A stretch of DNA of 17,897 nucleotides from Akkermansiaceae bacterium UBA5689 (GTDB lineage Bacteria > Verrucomicrobiota > Verrucomicrobiia > Verrucomicrobiales > Akkermansiaceae). Both the position numbers and the translations under genes were made by a program. Below are positions 8,604 to 16,124 of this stretch, one piece after another (positions within the stretch are counted from its first letter, which is position 1; each line of letters starts with the position of its first letter). The stretch covers positions 1-17,897 of the forward strand of contig DIHT01000003.1 of NCBI GenBank assembly GCA_002420305.1, written 5' to 3'. The notes beneath the pieces are model-generated. The model saw only the letters and a program-made list of their open reading frames with translations. It searched no databases and was not told the origin of the DNA.

Positions 8604-10022
8604 ATGATAAATTTGGACCCCGTTACCCGCCGCCTGTTCTTCCGAAACTCGGGAATCGCTCTGGGCTCCGCCGCCTTGGCTCCCCTGCTACGTGAACAAG
8701 CCGGAGCTACCCCCGCTACATCTCTCCTTCATTTCCCGCCTCGGGCCAGACGGGTCATCTATCTCTGCCAGTCTGGAGGACCCGCGCAAATGGATCTGTT
8801 CGACTACAAGCCCGCGCTCGAGAAACACTTCGACAGGGATCTTCCTGATTCCGTGCGCAACGGCCAGCGCCTGACTACTCAGACCTCGGGTCAGAACCGC
8901 TTTCCAGTAGCTCCTTCTACCTTTAAGTTTAATCAATACGGCCAGAGCGGAGCATGGGTCAGCGAACTCATGCCCTACACTGCCGGGATCGCTGACCGGC
9001 TCTGCTTTGTTAAATCAGTTCATACTGATGCCATCAATCACGATCCGGCTATCACTTTTCTTCAGACCGGGTCTGAGCGTCCTGGGCGCCCAAGTATGGG
9101 CGCGTGGCTCTCCTATGGCCTGGGATCTCTCAACCAGAACTTGCCGACTTTTGTTGTCATGACCTCAGCGACTAAGACGGATGGCCAACCACTCTACAAA
9201 CGCCTCTGGGGCAGCGGCTTTCTTCCGTCCCGTCATCAGGGCGTCAGGCTCAGGGGAACTGGGGCACCCGTCCTGTATCTGGACAACCCTCCCGGAGTTT
9301 CCCGCACAACAAGGCGTCAGATCATTGATGATGTGAACGCGATGAATCGCCTGCGCCTAAAAGAGGACGAGAACCCGGAACTGAGCACCCGGATCTCCCA
9401 GTATGAACTCGCCTTTCGAATGCAGGAATCCGTGCCCGAGATTACAGAGACCGGCGACGAACCAGCAAGAACCTGGAAACTGTATGGCGAGGACGCTAAA
9501 CATCGAGGCTCCTATGCAGCCAACTGCCTACAAGCGCGCCGCCTCCTCGAGCGGGGCGTCCGCTTTGTTCAACTGTTCCACCGCGGATGGGATCAGCACG
9601 AAAACCTCCCACGGGACCACCAAAAACAATGTCAGGATACCGATCAGGCAACCGCCGGACTCATCCTCGACCTCGAAGAACGCGGCATGCTTGATGACAC
9701 CCTGGTCATCTGGGGCGGGGAGTTTGGTCGGACGGCCTACTGTCAGGGGAAATTAACCAGGGAGAACTACGGCCGGGACCATCATCCCCGCTGCTTCACG
9801 ATGTGGTTCGCCGGGGGAGGGGTAGCCGCTGGCACTACCTACGGCGCCACGGATGATTTCAGTTATAATGTTGCCGCAAACCCAGTGCACATACACGACC
9901 TCAACGCCACAATCCTCCGACTCCTCGGCATTGACCACCTTCGCCTCACCCACAGATTCCAGGGACGAAATCACCGCCTGACCGACGTCCACGGCCGGGT
10001 AATCAGTGCGCTTTTGGCATAA
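8604..10022 (+). CDS. DUF1501 protein with twin-arginine-like signal
   Basis: A 472-residue DUF1501 protein, a family related to the alkaline phosphatase/sulfatase fold, of unknown reaction and typically paired with PSD1 genes in Planctomycetes and Verrucomicrobia. The N-terminus has a Tat-like signal (RRLFFRNSGIALGSAAL, residues 9-25). Family signatures are VIYLCQSGGPAQMDLFDYKP, ELMPYTAGIADRLCFVKSVH, INHDPAITFLQTG, RPSMGAWLSYGLG and the metal-site-like stretches IWGGEFGRTAYCQ and GRDHHPRCFTMWFAGGG. The ATG follows the PSD1 stop with no gap (TAGATG), so translation is probably coupled. The frameshift upstream could therefore also lower expression of this gene. Length and end (NHRLTDVHGRVI) look complete. 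Confidence 0.92.
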   Translation: MINLDPVTRRLFFRNSGIALGSAALAPLLREQAGATPATSLLHFPPRARRVIYLCQSGGPAQMDLFDYKPALEKHFDRDLPDSVRNGQRLTTQTSGQNRFPVAPSTFKFNQYGQSGAWVSELMPYTAGIADRLCFVKSVHTDAINHDPAITFLQTGSERPGRPSMGAWLSYGLGSLNQNLPTFVVMTSATKTDGQPLYKRLWGSGFLPSRHQGVRLRGTGAPVLYLDNPPGVSRTTRRQIIDDVNAMNRLRLKEDENPELSTRISQYELAFRMQESVPEITETGDEPARTWKLYGEDAKHRGSYAANCLQARRLLERGVRFVQLFHRGWDQHENLPRDHQKQCQDTDQATAGLILDLEERGMLDDTLVIWGGEFGRTAYCQGKLTRENYGRDHHPRCFTMWFAGGGVAAGTTYGATDDFSYNVAANPVHIHDLNATILRLLGIDHLRLTHRFQGRNHRLTDVHGRVISALLA

Positions 10023-10033
10023 TTCAGAGACAT

Positions 10034-10495
10034 TCACTCTCTCTCCAGTTCGTAGACCACCTCGGCCAGCCGTTGGGAACTCTCAAGGAGTCCAGGCGCC
10101 AGACTCGGCTGCGGCCCAACTTTGCCCCCATTATACCACTTCAGAATCTCCCGGCGGTAGTGCGCGGCTTTCGCCGCTAACGCAACGGGAAGCATACGCA
10201 CTTGAATAACCTGTGAACCTTCATCCTTACTCTCGTGATAGACTTTCTCAGAGAAGGATCGATTCCCCTTGAGCTCTTCACTGAGAGGAAAAAGAAAACC
10301 GGACTCCCCGATCGGCCTGAACAACATCACAACCTGACCCTCCGGAATATTACTGGAGCGGCCCTTGGCGGTAAAATGATAGGCCATCTGGGCCTCAGAT
10401 TTTGGCGAACGAATCCGAGCACTCGGTTCTTCACCTGCCCACCCTTTCAACGGGCATACCAGAACAATCAGCGCCAGAGCAGGACCCATGTTTCT
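10034..10495 (-). CDS. small exported protein of unknown function
   Basis: A 153-residue protein that I do not recognise. I chose the ATG at 10495 (MRNMGPALALIVLVCPLKGWAG) because it starts a clear signal peptide and is preceded by the purine-rich GATGGTGGGGGC. An alternative frame start at 10537 would add 14 residues ahead of it. The mature part has a beta-rich middle (GQVVMLFRPIGESGFLFPL, SQVIQVRMLPVALA) and a helical, charged end (LLESSQRLAEVVYELERE). It ends 11 bases from the convergent DUF1501 gene and diverges from the VOC gene. Its protein-like composition and good start support a real gene, but no function can be assigned. Confidence 0.6.
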   Translation of the reverse strand, partial: RNMGPALALIVLVCPLKGWAGEEPSARIRSPKSEAQMAYHFTAKGRSSNIPEGQVVMLFRPIGESGFLFPLSEELKGNRSFSEKVYHESKDEGSQVIQVRMLPVALAAKAAHYRREILKWYNGGKVGPQPSLAPGLLESSQRLAEVVYELERE

Positions 10496-10579
10496 CATGC
10501 CCCCACCATCACCAAAGTCCCTTCCCGGTGCAAGCACGCAGCCCTTGCCGCAGGGATTCCTACTGTCACAATCGCGGCA
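10496..10579. promoter_or_regulatory. short divergent region between the exported unknown and the VOC gene
   Basis: 84 bases between the chosen starts. It would contain both promoters if both starts are right. No clear promoter or operator was seen. The VOC frame is open through this stretch, so a longer VOC product is possible. Confidence 0.3.
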
Positions 10580-10981
10580 GTGGACACCTTACCTCCTACC
10601 CGCCTTCACCACCTAACGCTCGCCACCCAAGACGTTATCGCCTCGAGGGAATTTTTTTTGAAGACCCTGAGATGGGAGCAAATCCCCCGCCCGGGAAACA
10701 TCGACATTGAGGCTGCGTGGCTTGATATAGGGGACGGTCAACAATTACACCTGCTTCACGTGGAGGGATTCGCCCCTTCCCCATTCGAAGCTGAGTTCGG
10801 GCGACACTTCGCCTTCGACTACCCTCTTGCAGAATTCCAGCCTCTCAAGGAGCGCCTTCTGGCCCACGGAGCCGAACTCATCAAACCAATCAGGGACACA
10901 CCCTTCGAACGGTTCTTCTTCAGGGAACCCAACGGCTACATTTTTGAGATGGTGGACGCCGACCGTCAGCCGGAAGCCTGA
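10580..10981 (+). CDS. VOC (glyoxalase/dioxygenase superfamily) protein
   Basis: A 133-residue single-module vicinal-oxygen-chelate protein, a superfamily of metal-dependent glyoxalases, dioxygenases and resistance proteins. Visible landmarks are LHHLTLATQDVIASREFFLKTL with His11, a second-strand His57 in GQQLHLL, His76 in GRHFAFDY, and REPNGYIFEMVD with Glu123. These are candidate metal ligands. The GTG at 10580 gives the normal family length. The frame remains open upstream to 10235, but that part overlaps the opposite-strand gene and does not resemble the family. There is no strong ribosome site before the GTG, so the start is uncertain. The next gene starts 27 bases after the stop, suggesting an operon with the lyase-like protein. 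The substrate is unknown. Confidence 0.82.
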   Translation: MDTLPPTRLHHLTLATQDVIASREFFLKTLRWEQIPRPGNIDIEAAWLDIGDGQQLHLLHVEGFAPSPFEAEFGRHFAFDYPLAEFQPLKERLLAHGAELIKPIRDTPFERFFFREPNGYIFEMVDADRQPEA

Positions 10982-11008
10982 AAACATCTCTACATCTCCA
11001 TTGATCTC

Positions 11009-13552
11009 ATGCGATTTGTTACACTCCTCCTCTTCAGTCTTCTCCCATGTCTGATCCTTGCGCGGGACCTTGATTTGTCCCATCCGCTTCCGAACTACTC
11101 CCCGTTCAAGGAGGATGAAATCAGGGCATTCGCCTCGGAGGTGAGGCGCAGTAATCCGCAAATCCACCGGGGAGGCTGGGAATGGGACCGGCTCCTCTCG
11201 CGCTACATCGACAACAATAGGGAAGAGGAAAACGCACTCCCTATTCTGAAGGCCTACTTCATGAGTGTTCTCGATCGTTATGATCAGGCCTTGAAGGAGG
11301 GAGCGCAGATGACCCTCTTCTATAATCATAAGTCCTGGGGTAGCGGCGGCAGGATGCGCATCTTTTCAGAACTGGTTCAGCAAGGCGTCCTGAGCATTGA
11401 AGAACAGTCCCAGTTCAAGGAGCTGGTCACTGAGAGCCTCCGCTTGGATTTTCCGGATTACTCCGCTCTGGAGCGTGGAGTCAACAATCGCCCCTACGGA
11501 ATCAATGGGGGACCAGCGCTCGCCGTCAGCATATTCCCCAAACACCCCCACTCCATCCGGCATAAACCCTGGCTCGAGGCGCTCTGGCGTGAACTGGTGG
11601 AATATGGCGATACCACCGAGACGAATTACTATCCCTACGGCCCCCTCTACCTCCAGGGGCTCTACGATATGGCCATGGGAATGGGTAAATTTGAAACCGA
11701 ACGGGAATTTCTCTATCAGCACATCCGTCGCTATCTGTCCTACGTCCATGGAGGAGGAGTTCGGGGAACCCCCAACTCGGGAGCACGAATCAATGACAAA
11801 GAAGGGTCGCGCGATCGTCTCTATGCTGACCCGTGGAACTCGCGCTACCTCCTCGACGAAGCCTCAGCATTAGACGCTCACGTCTGGTATCTTTTCGCTA
11901 AGGAGTTCAGGGATCCTAAATTCCTATGGGCATCTGAACAGGCGAGTCTCGGCGGCCGCCCTCCTGAGGAGATCTCTGTTCCCAAGGAATATCTGGAGGC
12001 TTATCGGCGCCGTTTCGGTTGGTTCATCAAGGAGGGAATTGAACCCAAGACGCCATCAGGCCGCTCTTCTATTGGCTACTACAGCAAACACAAACATCCA
12101 AAACCCGAACGCCTCTTTCTCTGTCCAGGCAGAGAAAGCGGGCAACCTTTCGCCTCCTTCTACATCTACGACCGCAACAACAATTACATGCACTATTGCG
12201 ACGACTCAGATGGAAAACTCTACGAGTACTGCGTCGATGGAGCGAAACTTCTGCATACGAGCGGAAAATACACCAGTGGCCGTGCTGGCGTTGGAGAGGC
12301 CTCCTACGACCTGCTCACGATACTCCCGCCTGATATGGAATTCCCGATCAAAAAAGGACAGGGTATGGGCAGCCCTACCGGGAATTCGTGGAAGATGGCC
12401 TCCATGTCGGTCAAACTGGCCCTTCCCAGTCGCGAGGGTCCGGATTCGAAAAACTGGTTCTTCGACGACAGTATCGGCAAGTTCCGGCGCCGGGATCAGC
12501 CCAACCTTGGATACTCCCATGGAAACATGGATGGTTACTGGAACCTTAACGATGACTTCCACCTGACCTCTCTCCAAATCGGGGACTTTGCAAGTGGCAC
12601 ACAGATTCAGAATATCAGACTGGCTGGGCCTAAGGGCGAAAAAATCCTAGCTGCACTCGACGAGATACCCAAGAACCTGAGGATCGAACTATGCCAAGGC
12701 GCGAACGCAAAGGAGCTGACCGGCGTCATGCGCGATACTGCCTGTCGTGTCGTCAAGGGAGGCCGGCGCCCCGGCGCGAGCCTTGAGATCGCCGACATCG
12801 GCAGGGATGCCTTTCTCAGGCTCACCCTTGAGAACCTTGACGAGAGTTTTAATGGCCAGACGGAATACACCCGGATGTCCTACGACTTCAAGGGACCAGC
12901 AGGCGGGACTATCACGCCCAACGTGAGAACCAAACCCCGCTACTTTACCCCCCTCTGGCACCGAGGCGCTATCCTTGCAGAAGAGGATCTTCGAGCCGAG
13001 AACAAGGGAGCGGACTCCTTCGGCCGGTTTACCATGAGAAATTACTACGGCGCGCGCAGTAGATGGACCAGGGATAGTGTTCTCACTACTGAGGGATACC
13101 TTGTCGTTCGCGACAGACTAGTTCCCTGCTCGGATCTCTCTGGTTACCACGCATCGCCCTGTTGGTTGATCTCGGCAGCAGAGAATGTAAGAAAAGGGTC
13201 GAACTGGTTTGAGGCACCTGCTCGCGCTCACTCCTGGTGGCAGACACAAAGAAAACATCTGATTCTCCACCTCCATAAGCAGGAGGATTTGACCATCGGT
13301 CAGGTGAAGCATCGCGTTTCGCAGGACATCGGTGGCAGCGACGTTCAGAACACATTCGCCCGGGCCACCCTCCAATCAGGAAAACCGCAGTTCTGGCTTA
13401 GTGTCCTGCGCCCCTTCAATCAGGGATTAGACTCCAACAAAGTCGCCGGAGGGATTGGGACCGCCATGGCTCCTGATGGCGCCGCCACCGTGACAATCGA
13501 TTCCATGACGATCCAGCTCAGCCCCGACGGCCGATGGAGCGTTTCCCGTTAG
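11009..13552 (+). CDS. exported polysaccharide-lyase-like protein (heparinase/alginate-lyase type, tentative)
   Basis: An 847-residue exported protein (signal peptide about 1-18, LLLFSLLPCLILA). Residues about 35-340 are helical and aromatic-rich, with NNRPYGINGGPALA (159-172) and TNYYPYGPLYLQGLYDMA (205-222). The second half is beta-rich: FASFYIYDRNNNYMHYCDD, DGYWNLNDDFHLTSLQIGDF, then GYLVVRDRLVPCSDLSGYHASPCWLI. A helical toroid followed by beta-sandwich sheets, with Asn and Tyr in the toroid cleft, is the layout of lyases that cleave uronic-acid polysaccharides by beta-elimination. I cannot assign a CAZy family, so the lyase call rests on architecture and context. It sits 27 bases behind the VOC gene and ends 17 bases before the convergent DUF1080 gene. 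Confidence 0.55.
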   Translation: MRFVTLLLFSLLPCLILARDLDLSHPLPNYSPFKEDEIRAFASEVRRSNPQIHRGGWEWDRLLSRYIDNNREEENALPILKAYFMSVLDRYDQALKEGAQMTLFYNHKSWGSGGRMRIFSELVQQGVLSIEEQSQFKELVTESLRLDFPDYSALERGVNNRPYGINGGPALAVSIFPKHPHSIRHKPWLEALWRELVEYGDTTETNYYPYGPLYLQGLYDMAMGMGKFETEREFLYQHIRRYLSYVHGGGVRGTPNSGARINDKEGSRDRLYADPWNSRYLLDEASALDAHVWYLFAKEFRDPKFLWASEQASLGGRPPEEISVPKEYLEAYRRRFGWFIKEGIEPKTPSGRSSIGYYSKHKHPKPERLFLCPGRESGQPFASFYIYDRNNNYMHYCDDSDGKLYEYCVDGAKLLHTSGKYTSGRAGVGEASYDLLTILPPDMEFPIKKGQGMGSPTGNSWKMASMSVKLALPSREGPDSKNWFFDDSIGKFRRRDQPNLGYSHGNMDGYWNLNDDFHLTSLQIGDFASGTQIQNIRLAGPKGEKILAALDEIPKNLRIELCQGANAKELTGVMRDTACRVVKGGRRPGASLEIADIGRDAFLRLTLENLDESFNGQTEYTRMSYDFKGPAGGTITPNVRTKPRYFTPLWHRGAILAEEDLRAENKGADSFGRFTMRNYYGARSRWTRDSVLTTEGYLVVRDRLVPCSDLSGYHASPCWLISAAENVRKGSNWFEAPARAHSWWQTQRKHLILHLHKQEDLTIGQVKHRVSQDIGGSDVQNTFARATLQSGKPQFWLSVLRPFNQGLDSNKVAGGIGTAMAPDGAATVTIDSMTIQLSPDGRWSVSR

Positions 13553-13569
13553 ACCCGCTGGTTGGCTGA

Positions 13570-14262
13570 TTACTTCTGGGCGGCTCCCCGCTCGGCGGCC
13601 TTCTCGACTGGAGCGGATGCGCCATCAAGTGTCTTGATGATAACCTTCCGGAAGGAGACCGGGTCCCCATGATTCTGAACCCCGATCAGACCGGAATTAC
13701 GCTTTAGACCTGGCACCTTCCGACCGTATTTTTCAGCCAGCTCATCAAGATTCACCTTAATGATATGCTGGGCGTTTACCCACACCGAACAACTCCGACC
13801 CACACAGAGGATTCTCATGGTCTGCCATTCGTTTGCTTTCTTCGTTACTCGGCGCGAAGGAGCAACCGCGGCATAGATTGCTCCGGTAAATTGATCCGGC
13901 TTCAGGTTCTTCCATTTCTCACCATAGTCATCGAGCAACTGAATCTCCATTCCATCGACGTAGGGAGTTCCCTTCCGAGGTGCGCGAATAAACACTCCGC
14001 TGTTTCCATTGACTGGCAGCTTGAATTCGAGACTCAGGTCAAAATCTGCGAACTCTTCCTCGGTCGCCAGCCACTGAGCTCCCTTCCCACCCGTACAGGC
14101 CAGAATGCCGTCCTTGACCCCCCAATTATTAGGGGGTCCCTGCATGCCCTGCCACCCGGTCAGGTCCTTACCGTTGAAGAGAGAGCGCGCCTCATCCGCC
14201 GCGGCCACCCCAGCGCTCCAAAGAAATATAAGGCCTGCAGCAACAGAGCGGAAAACTTTCAT
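13570..14262 (-). CDS. DUF1080 (3-keto-disaccharide hydrolase family) exported protein
   Basis: A 230-residue exported protein of the DUF1080 family, a concanavalin-like beta-sandwich now often labelled 3-keto-disaccharide hydrolase. Signatures in order are a signal peptide (1-22, ending AGVAAADEA), SLFNGKDLTGW, PPNNWGVKDGIL, NSGVFIRAPRKGTPYVDGMEIQLLDD, GAIYAAVAPS, NEWQTMRI and the C-terminal NSGLIGVQNHGDPVSFRKVIIK. The start at 14262 is chosen over 14364 because it begins the signal peptide and follows AGGTGGGGGT at ribosome-site distance. The protein probably binds or cleaves an oxidised sugar in the periplasm. It diverges from the serine hydrolase gene. The family call is firm; the actual activity is inferred. 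Confidence 0.92.
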   Translation of the reverse strand: MKVFRSVAAGLIFLWSAGVAAADEARSLFNGKDLTGWQGMQGPPNNWGVKDGILACTGGKGAQWLATEEEFADFDLSLEFKLPVNGNSGVFIRAPRKGTPYVDGMEIQLLDDYGEKWKNLKPDQFTGAIYAAVAPSRRVTKKANEWQTMRILCVGRSCSVWVNAQHIIKVNLDELAEKYGRKVPGLKRNSGLIGVQNHGDPVSFRKVIIKTLDGASAPVEKAAERGAAQK

Positions 14263-14411
14263 ACCCCCACCTTTATCTCCTACCTCCGATGTGCCAAGAG
14301 AAAGAGCACCAACAAGCCACGCCAGCGCCTGTTCCAGCAGGAATACAGCCAGCAAGAGCTCCAAAACAAGTATCCCGCCTGTCTACGAATCGAATATCCC
14401 TTCTCTCAGCT
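14263..14411. promoter_or_regulatory. divergent region between DUF1080 and serine hydrolase genes
   Basis: 149 bases between two divergent starts, expected to hold both promoters. A ribosome-site-like AGGTGGGGGT lies directly ahead of the DUF1080 ATG on the minus strand. Other signals could not be identified with confidence. Confidence 0.4.
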
Positions 14412-15629
14412 ATGATCCCCCACCTTGCCCTCCTCTTCCTACTCTTAAGTTCAGCCTCTATCCGATCCGAGCAACGTCTACCCATGGCCTCACCTGCTGA
14501 AGTTGGTATGTCTGCAGAGAAGCTCAGAAAGATTGACGAGATCGTAAGAAGAAAATTCATCGAGGGCAAAAAACTGGCTGGCGCCACTGTTATCGTGGCC
14601 CGCCGGGGCAAAGTTGTTCATTTCGAAACATATGGAATGCGCGATCTATCCCGGGCAAAACCGATGACTCCTGACACCATCGTCCGGATGTACTCCATGA
14701 CCAAGGCGATCGTCAGCGTGGCCGCCATGATACTAGTGGAGGAGGGCAAACTGGGGCTCGACACTCCCATTTCGAAATACGTTCCCAAGGTCAATTCCAT
14801 GAAGGTCGGCACTACTCTCGCAGAGAAAGAGATGACCCTCCGGGATATTCTCCGGCATACTGCTGGCTTCCCAAACAATGTCACCGTGGATCGTCTCTAC
14901 AGGGAGGCCGGACTTCCCTCTCTCGCCAACAGCACCCTCAGGGAAATGACCGAACGCCTTAACCACATCCCGTTACGTTCCGAACCGGGCACCGAGTGGT
15001 ATTATAGCTTCGGGACAGATGCCCTCGCCCATCTCGTGGAGGTAGGGTCTGGACAATCGATCGACACGTTCCTTGAGCAGCGGATATTTAAGCCCCTCCA
15101 AATGACAGATACCGCCTTTTACTGCCCGGCAAGTAAACTGGAAAGGTTCGCGCTGCTCTATGGTCGCAATCTCGAACCTGTAGCCGCGTCTCAGCCCGGC
15201 ACCTCAGGCCCCTTTACCTTCGAGACAGCCCCAAAGTTTCTCTCGGGGGGAGGCGGTCTGGTTTCCACCGGAATCGACTACATCCGCTTTTGTCTGATGC
15301 TGTCGGGAATGGGCCAACTGGAGGGAGCCCGGCTCCTGAGGGAGGAAACCATAACGGAAATGACGCGCAATCAATTACCCGATGCCGCATATCCAATCTC
15401 AAGACCTCCACAAGGCCGAGGGTTCGGCCTTGGATTTGCCGTCAGGGTTGAGAAAATTGAATCCGAGCCTTCTTCTATTGGGGAATACGAATGGCTCGGC
15501 GGCGCGGGCACTGAGTTCTGGATTTCTCCCCGGGACCAACTGGCTGTCGTCACCCTGTCTCAGGCTTCACCCATGCGAGACCTCGGCGCAACCGTGAAGC
15601 CCCTTGTCTACCAAGCCCTCGAGCAATAG
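14412..15629 (+). CDS. exported beta-lactamase-fold serine hydrolase
   Basis: A 405-residue class C beta-lactamase/esterase family protein (Beta-lactamase, Pfam type), typically an esterase or peptidase rather than a resistance enzyme in this group. The signal peptide is residues 1-19 (MIPHLALLFLLLSSASIRS). The catalytic S-x-x-K is SMTK at 95-98 in VRMYSMTKAIVS. LRDILRHTAGF follows, then the Tyr motif WYYSFGTDALAHLVE (Tyr198) and the late glycine-rich LGGAGTEFWISP, which replaces the usual KTG/HTG box. I chose the ATG at 14412; the frame extends up to 14289, but that part lacks a signal and overlaps the divergent promoter region. The end meets the convergent ArsC-family gene 20 bases away. 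The substrate is unknown. Confidence 0.9.
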   Translation: MIPHLALLFLLLSSASIRSEQRLPMASPAEVGMSAEKLRKIDEIVRRKFIEGKKLAGATVIVARRGKVVHFETYGMRDLSRAKPMTPDTIVRMYSMTKAIVSVAAMILVEEGKLGLDTPISKYVPKVNSMKVGTTLAEKEMTLRDILRHTAGFPNNVTVDRLYREAGLPSLANSTLREMTERLNHIPLRSEPGTEWYYSFGTDALAHLVEVGSGQSIDTFLEQRIFKPLQMTDTAFYCPASKLERFALLYGRNLEPVAASQPGTSGPFTFETAPKFLSGGGGLVSTGIDYIRFCLMLSGMGQLEGARLLREETITEMTRNQLPDAAYPISRPPQGRGFGLGFAVRVEKIESEPSSIGEYEWLGGAGTEFWISPRDQLAVVTLSQASPMRDLGATVKPLVYQALEQ

Positions 15630-15649
15630 ACCGCCTGGACCCTGATGGG

Positions 15650-16006
15650 CTAGCCTAGGAAATCGCCAATGCGAGACTTGGGCCGACCAATGATGGCCTT
15701 TCGCCCCTTCACAAGCACAGGACGCTGTAGAAGCTGCTTGTGTTTAAGTAGAATCTCGACGACTGCCTCCGGCTTACCCACGAAATCATCCGGATCTAAG
15801 TCCAGCTTCTTGAACTTGGAATCCTTCCTAACAAGATCCTCAACCGGATCCTCAAGTGCACTGACCAGCCCTTTAAGCGCAGCCCGGTCAGGAGGATTCT
15901 TAGTATAGAGGACAACCTCATACTCGGCCTTCATTTCCTCGGCGACCGCCAAGGCACTTTGGGAAGACCCTCAGTGTGGATAGTGGTAGATCGTTACTTT
16001 CGACAC
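15650..16006 (-). CDS. ArsC-family arsenate-reductase-like protein with predicted selenocysteine at the active site
   Basis: The conserved ArsC/Spx-type thioredoxin fold is seen as EVVLYTKNPPDRAALKGL, LVRKDSKFKKL and LLQRPVLVKGRKAIIGRP. Without read-through, the longest frame starts at TTG 15952 and lacks the active site. Reading through TGA (15971-15973) to GTG 16006 gives MSKVTIYHYPHUGSSQSA (U is the TGA) and a 118-residue protein of normal length. The numbering matches plasmid R773 ArsC: His8, U12 for Cys12, Ser15, Arg60, and Arg95 and Arg108 for Arg94 and Arg107. A SECIS-like hairpin follows. GTG 16006 has a poor ribosome site; TTG 16042, after GGAAGCGGGGC, is an alternative start. No arsenic genes are adjacent, so a general thiol or selenol redox role is possible. 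The alternative is a pseudogene or a sequencing error at the Cys codon. Confidence 0.82.
15937..15954 (-). promoter_or_regulatory. predicted bacterial SECIS element
   Basis: On the ArsC-family message the bases CCUUGGC-GGUC-GCCGAGG form a seven-pair stem (six Watson-Crick, one U-G) closing a GGUC loop. The loop begins 23 bases after the UGA at 15973-15971. Bacterial SECIS elements are hairpins shortly downstream of the UGA, with a G in the first two loop positions. The E. coli fdhF loop also contains GGUCU. It would recruit SelB with Sec-tRNA. The hairpin lies in coding sequence (residues about 19-24). No bulged U is visible, unlike fdhF. Confidence 0.75.
15971..15973 (-). other. in-frame TGA, predicted selenocysteine codon
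   Basis: TGA stands where the family has its nucleophilic cysteine (H-x-P-x-C-x-x-S, here HYPHUGSS). The reading frame is family-like on both sides. Other genes here (sulfatase, esterase, VOC, GH5) end in TGA, so TGA is not generally reassigned. Confidence 0.8.
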
Positions 16007-16057
16007 GGACTTTAATTCGTAATTCAGGGCAACGATAGGCAAGCCCCGCTTCCAATC

Positions 16058-16075
16058 AACCGCTTTCGGGCGGTT
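16058..16075. repeat. perfect inverted repeat AACCGC-N6-GCGGTT
   Basis: A six-pair stem with a TTTCGG loop lies between the end of the GH5 gene and the start of the ArsC-family gene, about 50 bases after the GH5 stop. It could be a weak terminator or message-processing hairpin. On the minus strand no T-run follows, so an intrinsic terminator for GH5 is not well supported. Confidence 0.4.
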
Positions 16076-16124
16076 TCTGACCAACCCCTTTTGGCGATAT
16101 CCACGCAAAACGATCAGGCTCCAC

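Noticed and set aside
10235..10579. Longer VOC protein starting at 10235
   Set aside because: The extra 115 residues are unlike the family, are rich in His, Pro and Arg, and overlap the opposite-strand exported gene; GTG 10580 gives normal family length.
10652..10659. Run of eight T in the VOC gene as a frameshift
   Set aside because: The VOC motifs before and after are in the same frame (SREFFLKTL), so no shift is indicated.
10745..11329. 194-codon open frame on the - strand
   Set aside because: It is antisense to the end of the VOC gene and the start of the lyase-like gene, both supported by motifs or a signal peptide.
14116..14138. Inverted repeat GACCCCC-N9-GGGGGTC
   Set aside because: It lies inside the DUF1080 coding region and encodes the conserved GPPNNWGV stretch; codon choice for Gly and Pro explains it, and no T-run follows.
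13765..14415. 216-codon open frame on the + strand
   Set aside because: It overlaps the DUF1080 gene antisense and has no recognisable domain.
15971..15973. Genome-wide reassignment of TGA to an amino acid
   Set aside because: The sulfatase, esterase, small exported, VOC and GH5 genes all end naturally at TGA, so TGA is a normal stop here and only the ArsC-family position needs special decoding.
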